64,000 nucleotides of DNA from Maritalea mobilis (GTDB lineage: Bacteria > Pseudomonadota > Alphaproteobacteria > Rhodobacterales > Rhodobacteraceae), in NCBI RefSeq assembly GCF_019800885.1, contig NZ_JAHVKE010000001.1, positions 1,612,001 through 1,676,000 of the forward strand, written 5' to 3'. The position numbers and the translations under genes were made by a program. Below, piece after piece: positions 1 to 8,968 of the stretch (its first letter is position 1; each line of letters starts with the position of its first letter). The notes beneath the pieces were generated by a model. It worked only from the letters and a program-made list of their open reading frames with translations, had not been told where the DNA came from and searched no databases.

Positions 1-353
1 GCGCCGTGTTGCGCCAGCAGGCCCGCTTCATCCGCCATTTCCCGGAGGTTCGTTTCTCGGTCTACGGCCATACCGACCTGGTGGGCAGCCGCGCCTACAA
101 CCAGCGGCTCGGTTTGCGCCGCGCCCGCGCAGCGGTGGATTTCCTTGTCAGCCAAGGCGTTGAACGCTCGCGCCTCGAAGCGCTGGTCTCGCTTGGTGAG
201 ACATCTCCCATCGTTGCCACCGAAGAGCGAGAGCGTCGCAACCGGCGCACCGTCACCGAGGTCACCGGCTTCGTGCAATCTCATCCGTTGGTCTTGGATG
301 GAGAATATGCGCGCATCATCTACCGCGCCTATCAGGGCGTCAGCAGCGACTGA
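1..353 (+). CDS. OmpA-family protein, C-terminal part (cut by window start)
   Basis: Only the last ~117 codons are present; the frame is open to the first base, so the start lies upstream. The visible part is an OmpA-like peptidoglycan-binding domain: VYGHTDLVGS followed by YNQRLGLRRARAA, where the Asp and Arg of this core contact diaminopimelic acid in the family. It runs in the same direction as the tad pilus genes and ends 262 bp before cpaE. Roseobacter tad loci commonly carry an OmpA-family protein here, so a role in anchoring the pilus secretion complex to the cell wall is inferred. A separate envelope role is possible, because the rest of the protein cannot be seen. Confidence 0.75.
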   Translation, partial: AVLRQQARFIRHFPEVRFSVYGHTDLVGSRAYNQRLGLRRARAAVDFLVSQGVERSRLEALVSLGETSPIVATEERERRNRRTVTEVTGFVQSHPLVLDGEYARIIYRAYQGVSSD

Positions 354-363
354 TCGCACCTGG

Positions 364-390
364 CGCGGGGCCGGTTCCGGCGGCCCCGCG
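364..390 (+). terminator. GC-rich hairpin after the OmpA-like gene
   Basis: A perfect 10-bp stem (CGCGGGGCCG at 364-373 pairing with 381-390) with a 7-base loop starts 11 bp after the stop of the OmpA-like gene. No T-run follows, so it is not a classical intrinsic terminator. It may protect the 3' end of the upstream mRNA or partly attenuate read-through into cpaE. The remaining ~220 bp before cpaE shows no gene I can support. Confidence 0.4.
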
Positions 391-615
391 TCCCGCCAGC
401 CAGGCGGTTGAGCCGGCCGGTTTTTCCCGGATCGCAAACAGAATCCCCAAATTCCGTCCCATTGTCGCCCCTTTTGCAGGGCAGCTTTGTCCATGAAGAG
501 GTCCGAGTCCGTCCGGCATCCCGGGGGCGCGACCCTTCCCCTGAGCGCGACCGAGCAGACACGTGCCAGGGCAAAACGACGATCCGGAAATCCGGACCAG
601 ACTGGGAATTGAGGA

Positions 616-1899
616 ATGAGTAGCGGACTGGCACTACGATCCGAACCGGCGCCCATCGTCGCCTGTACCGTGTCACGCAATGTGCAGAGTTTCGACCTGC
701 TGATTGAAGACATGGAGACGGAACTCGGCGAAGGCTGGGGCGATCTCGGCTTCGACGAGGCGCGCGCGTTTCTCATGCAACCCGAAGCAGAAGATCTGCG
801 GTTCATCGCGCTTGCCATCGACGCCGAAGACGAAGCGGATATCGGCAGCCTTGGCGAAATCATCAAAACCGCAATCCAGGCCGATGTCCGTGTGATCCTC
901 GTGGCAAACGGGGTCTCGCCGGCGGCCCTGCACCAGCTGCTCAAGCTCGGTGCGTCCGATTTCCTGCCCTACCCGCTGGCCGAAGGTGCCCTGCATGACG
1001 CGATCGAGCGCCTGAAGGAGCCTGCCGACGCACCCGCGGTGTCAGCCGCACAGCTCCCGGCAAGGCCCGCAAAAGACGTGGCATCGCCCGATAATGCAAA
1101 GCCGCAACTGGGCGGGCGCGGCGCCTTGTTCGCCGTGCAGAACCTGGCAGGTGGCACGGGAGCCAGCACGCTTGCGACCAACCTTGCGTGGGAACTGGCC
1201 CAAGCCGACAAGAAAGCGTCGCCCTCGGTCTGCCTGATGGATTTCGATCTGCAATTCGGATCGATCGCGACCTACCTCGACCTGCCCCGTCGCGACGTGG
1301 TGGTGGAGATGCTGCAAGACGCGCAAAGCATGGATGTCGATGCGTTCCGGCAGGCCCTGGTCGGCTATGGCGACAAGATCTCCGTCTTCACCGCCCCGCC
1401 CGAAATCCTGCCGCTGGATATCGTCGGGCCGGAAGACATGGACGCCCTGCTGAACTATGCGCAGGAGTGTTTCGACATCGTCATCGTGGATATGCCGCGC
1501 AGCCTCGTGGTCTGGACCGAAACGATCCTGAACCGCGCCGATATCTTCTTCGCCACCCTAGAGCTTGACCTGCGCTCGGCCCAGGACGCGATGCGTTTCA
1601 TCAAGGCGCTGCGCTCCGAGGATCTGCCGCTTGAGAAGGTGCAGTATGTGCTGAACCGCGCACCCGGCTTGACCGATCTGTCGGGCAAGACCCGCGCCAA
1701 GAAGATGGCCGAAAGCCTCGGCGTCGAAATCAGCACCTTCCTGCCCGAGGGCGGCAAGCAGGTCATGGCCGCAGGCGACAATGGCCAGCCGCTTGCCGAA
1801 ATTGCCAAGAAGAACCCGCTGCGCAAGGAAATCGCCAAGCTCGCCCAGGGCTTGTTCACGGCGATGGTTGGCGACACCGCCGTCACCAAGAAAAGGTAA
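616..1899 (+). CDS. cpaE: CpaE/TadZ pilus assembly ATPase-like protein
   Basis: 427-aa TadZ/CpaE protein, which places the tad secretion apparatus at the cell pole in studied systems. Residues ~15-135 look like a degenerate receiver domain; residues ~170-420 are a MinD/ParA-like fold. The P-loop region (about 174-190) reads NLAGGTGASTLATNLA: it lacks both lysines of a ParA-type deviant Walker A, as is common in this family, so ATP turnover may be weak or absent. A Walker-B-like strand IVIVDMPRS is near residue 290. The ATG directly abuts GAGGA (611-615), too close for ideal spacing; GGGAA at 604-608 is better placed. tadA follows 8 bp later. Confidence 0.9.
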   Translation: MSSGLALRSEPAPIVACTVSRNVQSFDLLIEDMETELGEGWGDLGFDEARAFLMQPEAEDLRFIALAIDAEDEADIGSLGEIIKTAIQADVRVILVANGVSPAALHQLLKLGASDFLPYPLAEGALHDAIERLKEPADAPAVSAAQLPARPAKDVASPDNAKPQLGGRGALFAVQNLAGGTGASTLATNLAWELAQADKKASPSVCLMDFDLQFGSIATYLDLPRRDVVVEMLQDAQSMDVDAFRQALVGYGDKISVFTAPPEILPLDIVGPEDMDALLNYAQECFDIVIVDMPRSLVVWTETILNRADIFFATLELDLRSAQDAMRFIKALRSEDLPLEKVQYVLNRAPGLTDLSGKTRAKKMAESLGVEISTFLPEGGKQVMAAGDNGQPLAEIAKKNPLRKEIAKLAQGLFTAMVGDTAVTKKR

Positions 1900-1907
1900 G
1901 CTCCGCG

Positions 1908-3368
<1,461 letters not shown>

Positions 3369-3374
3369 TCTGAC

Positions 3375-4343
3375 ATGCAGCTTTCCATCGAACCGCTTAT
3401 CTATATCGGCATCTTCGTCGCGGTCATCCTGCTGGTCGAAGGTGTCTATCTCGCCGTTTTCGGCAAGACGATCAGCCTGAACGCCCGCGTCAATCGCCGC
3501 CTGTCCCTGCTGGAGCAGGGCTCCTCGCGGGAGGACGTGTTGGCACAGCTTCGCAAGGAGATGAACCAGCACAAGGGAAAGGTGCGCATCCCCTTCTACT
3601 CGCTGATCGCGGACAAGGCGAACAAGGCCTCGATCGCCTTCTCGCCCGAACAGCTGATGATGGTGATGGCCGGGATCACCGTCGCCGCGTTTCTCGGCCT
3701 GACCATCCTGACCACCGCGGGCTTTTCGATCCGCATCCTCGTGTCGGTCATCATGGGGGTCGGCGCCGTTTATTACTGGGTGAATTCCAAGGCCAAGAAA
3801 CGCATCGCCGCGCTGGAAGAGCAACTTCCCGACGCAGTTGAACTGATGGTGCGCTCGCTGCGCGTGGGCCACCCCTTCGTGTCGGCCGTCGCCACCGTGT
3901 CGCGCGAGATGTCGGACCCGCTGGCCTCGGAACTCGGCGTCATCGCGGACGAGGCCGCCTATGGCCGCGACATCTCGGAATCGATCCGCGCCATGGCCGA
4001 ACGGCTGGACATCCAGGACCTTCGCTTCCTTGCCGTGGCCGTTGGCATCCAGCAAAAATCGGGCGGCAATCTCGCCGAGATCCTTCAGGGCCTCGCCGAC
4101 GTGATGCGCGCGCGCTTCAAGCTGTTCCGCAAGGTCAAGGCGATCACCTCCGAGGCGAAATTCTCGGGCACCTTCCTGTCGTTCTTCCCGATCCTCGCGC
4201 TGATCGGCATCAACGTGATGAAGCCCGACTATTACGCCGACGTGATCGACACCCCCGCCTTCATCCCCGCCTGCGCCGTCGTCGCGGTCATGCTGGCGGT
4301 CAACATGGTCTTCATGAAGATGATGGTGAACATCAAGGTCTGA
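3375..4343 (+). CDS. tadB: TadB inner-membrane pilus assembly protein
   Basis: 322-aa GspF-type inner-membrane platform protein, paired with TadC to transmit TadA motion to the pilus base. It has an N-terminal membrane segment (~5-25), a pair of hydrophobic segments near 95-140, a cytoplasmic T2SSF domain with the helix-rich stretch LEEQLPDAVELMVRSLRVG, and further hydrophobic segments at the C terminus. GGAG sits before the ATG. The gap to tadC (52 bp) contains a perfect hairpin, so message levels on either side may differ. Confidence 0.95.
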   Translation: MQLSIEPLIYIGIFVAVILLVEGVYLAVFGKTISLNARVNRRLSLLEQGSSREDVLAQLRKEMNQHKGKVRIPFYSLIADKANKASIAFSPEQLMMVMAGITVAAFLGLTILTTAGFSIRILVSVIMGVGAVYYWVNSKAKKRIAALEEQLPDAVELMVRSLRVGHPFVSAVATVSREMSDPLASELGVIADEAAYGRDISESIRAMAERLDIQDLRFLAVAVGIQQKSGGNLAEILQGLADVMRARFKLFRKVKAITSEAKFSGTFLSFFPILALIGINVMKPDYYADVIDTPAFIPACAVVAVMLAVNMVFMKMMVNIKV

Positions 4344-4346
4344 TCC

Positions 4347-4367
4347 TGGGCGCGCGGGGCGCGCCCA
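4347..4367 (+). promoter_or_regulatory. Hairpin in the tadB-tadC gap
   Basis: A perfect 9-bp stem (TGGGCGCGC at 4347-4355 with GCGCGCCCA at 4359-4367) and 3-base loop begins 4 bp after the tadB stop. It has no T-run. It may be a processing or stability element within the tad message rather than a terminator, since tadC must be expressed with tadB. Confidence 0.4.
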
Positions 4368-4395
4368 ACCGGAACGCGAGCAGGACAAAACAAGA

Positions 4396-5376
4396 ATGAA
4401 CCAGATCCAGAAACTCTTCGACGACGTGAACGACTGGCTCGTGGGGCAGTTCGGTGAGCTTGGCCCCCTTTTCGCGGCCGGCTTGCTTGGCGTGGCGTTG
4501 ATCCTTCTCGTGCTGCCGGCGGTTCTGAAAAAGGGCAAGGACCCGTTTTCGCGCCTGAACGACAGCGGCAATGACGCCGGCGGCGATGCACCGGCGGCCC
4601 GGCTGCGCGCGGGCGGGGGCAAGGATGAGCGCCTCGAACGCTTCTCGCAATTCCTGCAACCGCAGGACCAGGAAGAGCTTTCGAATTCGCAACTCACCAT
4701 GATCCGCGCGGGCTACCGCTCGAAGAGCGCGGTGCAGATGTTCCACCTGGCGCAGTTGATCGGGGGCATCGGGGGGCTGATCCTGGGGTCGCTCTACCTG
4801 CTGATCGGCGGCGGCGGCGGCTCTGCCCAAAGCTCGATCCTGACTGTCCTGCTGCCCGGCTGTATCGGCTACTACGCGCCGAAATACTGGGTCCAGCGCC
4901 GCCTCCAGACACGGCAGGACCAGATCGTTTCCGGTTTCCCGGACGCGCTCGACCTCATGCTTGTCTGCGTCGAGGCCGGTCAATCGCTCGACCAAGCGAT
5001 CAACCGCGTGGCCAAGGAAATCGAAAGCTCCTACCCCGCGCTGGCCGAGGAATTCCTGATGGTCGCCTACGAGATGAAGGCCGGCAAGGACAAGACGCGC
5101 GTGCTGCGCGACATGTCCGACCGCGTCGACATCCAGGATATCAACAGCTTCGTGACCACGCTGATCCAGTCGGCCACCTTCGGGACGTCGGTCGCCGAGG
5201 CCCTGCGCGTCTATGCCAGCGAAATGCGCGACAAACGCGTCATGCGCGCCGAGGAAAAGGCCAACAAGCTGCCCACAAAGCTGACGCTGGCGACGATGAT
5301 GTTCTGCGTGCCGCCGCTTCTGATCATCCTGATCGGCCCGTCGGTTTATGGCATCGCGCAGATGCTGGGCAACTGA
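4396..5376 (+). CDS. tadC: TadC inner-membrane pilus assembly protein
   Basis: 326-aa second GspF-type platform protein of the Tad system, homologous in plan to TadB. An N-terminal hydrophobic segment (LFAAGLLGVALILLVL) is followed by a charged stretch, two hydrophobic segments at ~115-160, a cytoplasmic T2SSF domain (GFPDALDLMLVCVEAGQSLDQA) and a C-terminal membrane anchor (FCVPPLLIILIGPSVYG). The internal sequence IQDINSFVTTLIQSATFGTSVAEAL is the conserved TadC core. The start follows GGACAAAAC. tadD begins 107 bp downstream after a hairpin. Confidence 0.95.
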   Translation: MNQIQKLFDDVNDWLVGQFGELGPLFAAGLLGVALILLVLPAVLKKGKDPFSRLNDSGNDAGGDAPAARLRAGGGKDERLERFSQFLQPQDQEELSNSQLTMIRAGYRSKSAVQMFHLAQLIGGIGGLILGSLYLLIGGGGGSAQSSILTVLLPGCIGYYAPKYWVQRRLQTRQDQIVSGFPDALDLMLVCVEAGQSLDQAINRVAKEIESSYPALAEEFLMVAYEMKAGKDKTRVLRDMSDRVDIQDINSFVTTLIQSATFGTSVAEALRVYASEMRDKRVMRAEEKANKLPTKLTLATMMFCVPPLLIILIGPSVYGIAQMLGN

Positions 5377-5431
5377 GGGCAGACAGCTTGGCCGTCTCGC
5401 GCTAGACTGCTCGCGAATACCCCGCGCGCGA

Positions 5432-5450
5432 GGGCCGGACCAACCGGCCC
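5432..5450 (+). promoter_or_regulatory. Hairpin in the tadC-tadD gap
   Basis: GGGCCGG (5432-5438) pairs with CCGGCCC (5444-5450) around a 5-base loop, about 33 bp before the tadD start. No T-run follows. It is the third hairpin seen in the wider gaps of this operon. Confidence 0.35.
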
Positions 5451-5483
5451 CGCCAGAGCAGTCCGTACCGGGAGAGTCACCCG

Positions 5484-6050
5484 ATGCCGCCCTTATATCG
5501 TCTCATCGCGCCTGTCGTCGCGCTGTCGCTTGCCGCCGCCTGCACGCCATCGGGACCGCTGGCCGGGGCAGACCCCGAAGCGCCGGGCATAGATGCCACC
5601 GAAGAGTCGGTCGATGGGTTGATCGTGGGACACCGGCTGATGGCATCAGGCGAATACGACCTGGCCCTGCGCGCGTATTACCGCGCCGCGGGCGAGCTTG
5701 GACTGAACGTGGACGTGCTTTCGGCGGTGGGATCGGCCAATCTGCGGCTCGGCCGCATCGGGCAGGCCGAGGACCTTCTGCGCCAGGCCATCGAAGAAGA
5801 TCCCGAATTCGTCCCTGCGCTCAACAATCTTGGCGTCGTGCTGATGGAACAGGGCGAATACGGCGAGGCCAGCCGCATTTTCCAGCAAGCCTACGCGCTG
5901 GATAGTGGCCGTTCGGACGCGATCAGAGACAACTTGAGACTTGCCCTCGCGCGAATGGAAAATTCGGTATATGGTGTGGAAAACGAAGAATACCGTTTCG
6001 ACCTGATCCGTCGCGGGCCCGGGGTTTACGAACTTCTCGAAACCCCCTGA
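5484..6050 (+). CDS. tadD: TadD-like TPR lipoprotein
   Basis: 188-aa lipoprotein with tetratricopeptide repeats, expected in the outer membrane or periplasm, where TadD acts as a pilotin or assembly factor for the secretin channel. Signal peptide residues ~1-20 end at the lipobox-like LSLAAAC. TPR helices cover about residues 45-165 (DLALRAYYRAAGELGLN, AEDLLRQAIEEDPEF, EASRIFQQAYALD). GGGAG precedes the ATG at good spacing. The next gene is a second TPR lipoprotein 27 bp downstream. Confidence 0.88.
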   Translation: MPPLYRLIAPVVALSLAAACTPSGPLAGADPEAPGIDATEESVDGLIVGHRLMASGEYDLALRAYYRAAGELGLNVDVLSAVGSANLRLGRIGQAEDLLRQAIEEDPEFVPALNNLGVVLMEQGEYGEASRIFQQAYALDSGRSDAIRDNLRLALARMENSVYGVENEEYRFDLIRRGPGVYELLETP

Positions 6051-6077
6051 GACCCGGAAAACAAGGCGACAGGAACG

Positions 6078-6959
6078 ATGCGGACGAGCAGTATGAGGCA
6101 GACCATGGTTCCCGATCTCCGGTTCATTCCGGTCCTTTGCGCCGTTCTCGGCCTCGCGGCCTGTGACAGCACCACCAACGCCGATGTCGACCGTGCGCTC
6201 GATCCGATGAACGTCATCGACGATACGAACCTGTCCGACATCATGCTGACCGCCGCCGCCCCGGAAGAGGCCGTGACCTATTTCCGCGGCGCGCTGGAAA
6301 ACGCCCCCGACCGCATCGACTTTCGCCGGGGGCTGGCCTCCAGCCTCGTCCGCGCGAACCGCGCGGCGGAGTCGCTGGTGCATTGGCGCGCCGTGCTCGA
6401 AGACGATGCCGCACTTGACCAGGATCGCATCGACTATGCCGATGCACTGATCCGCAATGGCGACTGGGACGAGGCCGAAGAGCAACTCGACCTCATCCCG
6501 CCCACCATGGAAACCTACGAGCGCTACCGACTCGAGGCGATGGTGGCCGACAGCAACCAGGAATGGGAGCGCGCGGACTCTTTCTATGAAACCGCCGCCG
6601 GCCTGACGACGCGCCCGGCAAGCGTGTTGAACAACTGGGGCTACTCGATGATGACGCGCGGCGATTTCGCCGGCGCCGAGGAACTGTTCATGGAGGCGAT
6701 CTCTTACGATCCCGACCTCTTCACCGCCAAGAACAACCTCGTCATGGCGCGGGCGGCGCAAGGCAACTACAACCTGCCGCTGGTGCGCATGACCCAGATC
6801 GAGCGCGCACAGCTGCTGCACACCGCTGCCTTGGCCGCCATCCGCCAGGGTCAGACCGAAACCGGCCGCGCCCTTCTGGCCGAGGCGATCGACACCCATC
6901 CCCAGCATTTCGATGCAGCCGTGCGCGCCCTGCGCGCCCTCGACGCGGAGGCCATCTGA
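6078..6959 (+). CDS. Second TPR lipoprotein of the tad locus
   Basis: 293-aa TPR protein. The lipobox LGLAAC places the lipidated Cys at residue 29, so it should be exported and anchored. Several TPR units run from about residue 55 to 285 (EAVTYFRGALENAPDRIDFRRGL, DWDEAEEQLDLIP, FAGAEELFMEAISYDPDLFTAKNNL). It lies between tadD and the prepilin peptidase with gaps of 27 and 3 bp, so it belongs to the operon, probably as a scaffold for the outer-membrane part of the pilus machine. AGGAACG precedes the first ATG; later in-frame ATGs at codons 6 and 10 are alternative starts. Confidence 0.87.
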   Translation: MRTSSMRQTMVPDLRFIPVLCAVLGLAACDSTTNADVDRALDPMNVIDDTNLSDIMLTAAAPEEAVTYFRGALENAPDRIDFRRGLASSLVRANRAAESLVHWRAVLEDDAALDQDRIDYADALIRNGDWDEAEEQLDLIPPTMETYERYRLEAMVADSNQEWERADSFYETAAGLTTRPASVLNNWGYSMMTRGDFAGAEELFMEAISYDPDLFTAKNNLVMARAAQGNYNLPLVRMTQIERAQLLHTAALAAIRQGQTETGRALLAEAIDTHPQHFDAAVRALRALDAEAI

Positions 6960-6962
6960 CCC

Positions 6963-7469
6963 ATGACCGGACTTGCCCTGACCTTCGAGCAGGCCCTTTG
7001 GTTCCTGCCGCTTGCCCTGCCGATCTGCATCTGGGTCGCCATCTCGGACCTGCGCGAGATGCGCATTCCGAACGTCGCCGTTCTGGCGCTGACCGGCGTG
7101 TTCCTCGTCGCGGGGCTGGTCGTTCTGCCGATGGACGCCTACCTGATGCGCCTTGCGCAACTTGGCATCGTTCTGCTGGCAGGCTTCGTCATCACATCGC
7201 TCGGGCTTGCCGGGGCGGGCGACAGCAAGTTCGCCGCCGCCATGGCCCCCTTCGTCGCGCCGGGGGACTACCTGTTTTTCCTGATGCTCTTCAGCCTCGT
7301 GCTGATCGGGTCCTGGGCCACGCACCGGGGCGCGGGCCGGGTGCCGGCCGTGCGCCGCGCCACGTCCGACTGGGCCTCATGGGACCGGGGCAAGCTGTTC
7401 CCGATGGGCGTCGCGCTGGCCGGGGCGCTGGTGATCTACCTCGCGCTCGGGCTGCGTGCCGGTCTCTGA
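6963..7469 (+). CDS. tadV: Prepilin peptidase CpaA/TadV
   Basis: 168-aa polytopic membrane aspartic protease (peptidase A24 family) that removes the leader of Flp prepilins. The two catalytic aspartates are visible: D29 in ISDLREMRIPN and D87 in GAGDSKF (the GxGD motif). About five membrane segments alternate with short loops. The size is that of the short CpaA/TadV type without the methylase domain of PilD. It starts 3 bp after the preceding TPR gene, implying coupled translation. Confidence 0.93.
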   Translation: MTGLALTFEQALWFLPLALPICIWVAISDLREMRIPNVAVLALTGVFLVAGLVVLPMDAYLMRLAQLGIVLLAGFVITSLGLAGAGDSKFAAAMAPFVAPGDYLFFLMLFSLVLIGSWATHRGAGRVPAVRRATSDWASWDRGKLFPMGVALAGALVIYLALGLRAGL

Positions 7470-7550
7470 TCACAAGGCCGCCATTCTCTCGCCCAATTCG
7501 GACGGCACCCTGATCCAAGCAAGACCTGGACCAAGGTGGGAGCTGTCCAC

Positions 7551-8870
7551 ATGAACATGCAGACCGGGGCCGTTGACGGGTTCGCACCGCCGCCCTTGCG
7601 CAGCCTGAAAGACACCGGCCTGACCGTCGTGATGATGCGGGACATCCTGCTCAAGACGGTGTTCCGCAAGAATGTCGAAACGGCGACCGAGATCGGTCAG
7701 GCCATCTGCCTGCCGCTTCCGCTGACCCAGCAACTGATCGACATGGCCCGCGAAATGGGGCTGATGCAGGCCACCGGCACGCTGCACGCCACATCGTCGA
7801 ACGAGATGGGCTTTCAGCTGACCGATACGGGCAAGGCCCGCGCGCTCGATGCGCTGTCGCAGTCGGAATATTACGGCGCGATGCCGGTCCCGCTTGAGGT
7901 TTACAAGACGCAGACCAAGCGCCAGTCGGTCAAGAACGTGCAACTGACGCGCGATCGGCTGCTCGGCTCCATGGGCCACCTGATCCTGCCCGACGGGCTG
8001 ATCGACCAGCTTGGCCCCGCCGTCGGCTCGGGCCGCTCGGTCCTGATGTACGGCCCGCCGGGCAACGGGAAATCCTCCATCGCCGAGGGCATCCGCGCTG
8101 CGATGGGCGACAATATCTACATCCCGCAGGCCGTGACCTATGCCGGGCAGGTCATCACGCTCTATGACCCGATCGTGCACACGCTGGTCGAGGAAAAGCA
8201 CGACACCGCCGGCAGCCCGCTGCGCAAGGCCTCGGCGCGCTACGACACGCGCTACCTGCTGTGCACGCGTCCGACCGTGATGACGGGGGGCGAGTTGAAC
8301 CTGTCGATGCTCGACCTCAACTACAACGCGGTCAGCCGGACCTACCAGGCCTCGCTGCAGCTCAAGTCGACCGGCGGCGTCTTCATCGTCGACGACCTTG
8401 GCCGCCAGGAAGAGCCGCCGCAGGCCCTTATCAACCGCTGGATCGTCCCGATGGAGATGGGCTACGACATCCTTGCCCTGCAATCGGGCGAGAAGTTCGA
8501 GGTGCCCTTCGACACGCTTGTCGTGTTCTCGACCAACTTCCACCCGAACAAGATCTTCGACCAGGCCGCGCTGCGCCGGATCTTCTTCAAGGTGAAGATC
8601 GACGGTCCGACACAGGACCAGTTCCTGAAGATCCTCGCCATGGTCGCGAAGAAGAAGAAGGTGCCGCTGGACGAGAAATCGCTTCTGCACCTGCTCAAGG
8701 TCAAATACCCGACGATCCAGAACGTCTTCGCCAACTACCACGCGAATTTCCTGCTCGATCAGATCATCGCGATCTGCGAGTTCGAGGGCATCCCCTACCA
8801 GATGCGCCCCGACCTGATCGATCGGGCGTGGCAGAACCTCTATGTCGACGAGGAAGACATCGTGCACTAA
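7551..8870 (+). CDS. AAA-type ATPase linked to the tad locus
   Basis: 439-aa cytoplasmic ATPase. Residues ~1-110 look like a winged-helix-type region; Walker A MYGPPGNGKSS is near 166-176, followed by a Walker-B-like GGVFIVDDLGRQEEP and a sensor region TLVVFSTNFHPNKIF. It has no signal peptide. It lies 81 bp after the prepilin peptidase in the same direction and closes the operon. I know of similar genes at the end of roseobacter tad loci, but no function. ATG at 7551 is chosen because GGTGGGAG (7535-7542) sits 8 bp upstream; an in-frame GTG at 7536 would overlap that site. Confidence 0.8.
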   Translation: MNMQTGAVDGFAPPPLRSLKDTGLTVVMMRDILLKTVFRKNVETATEIGQAICLPLPLTQQLIDMAREMGLMQATGTLHATSSNEMGFQLTDTGKARALDALSQSEYYGAMPVPLEVYKTQTKRQSVKNVQLTRDRLLGSMGHLILPDGLIDQLGPAVGSGRSVLMYGPPGNGKSSIAEGIRAAMGDNIYIPQAVTYAGQVITLYDPIVHTLVEEKHDTAGSPLRKASARYDTRYLLCTRPTVMTGGELNLSMLDLNYNAVSRTYQASLQLKSTGGVFIVDDLGRQEEPPQALINRWIVPMEMGYDILALQSGEKFEVPFDTLVVFSTNFHPNKIFDQAALRRIFFKVKIDGPTQDQFLKILAMVAKKKKVPLDEKSLLHLLKVKYPTIQNVFANYHANFLLDQIIAICEFEGIPYQMRPDLIDRAWQNLYVDEEDIVH

Positions 8871-8880
8871 GGGCCAGACG

Positions 8881-8958
8881 GTTGGAAAACCCTTCCACGA
8901 AGGGTTTTCAGCCAGGCAAATCCTTCGTGAAGGATTTGCCTTTCAGCCGTTTTCCAAC
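8881..8958. repeat. Multi-hairpin repeat element, copy 1
   Basis: Between the convergent ends of the ATPase and the MFS gene lie two perfect hairpins: GAAAACCCTTC (8885-8895) with 8899-8909, and GGCAAATCCTTC (8915-8926) with 8929-8940. An outer inverted repeat GTTGGAAAAC (8881-8890) / GTTTTCCAAC (8949-8958) encloses both and shares bases with the first stem, so the outer and first inner structures exclude each other. Copies of the same two-hairpin core occur at 11.2 kb and, in diverged form, at 28.2 kb. Confidence 0.75.
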
Positions 8959-8968
8959 TCGGTGACCC

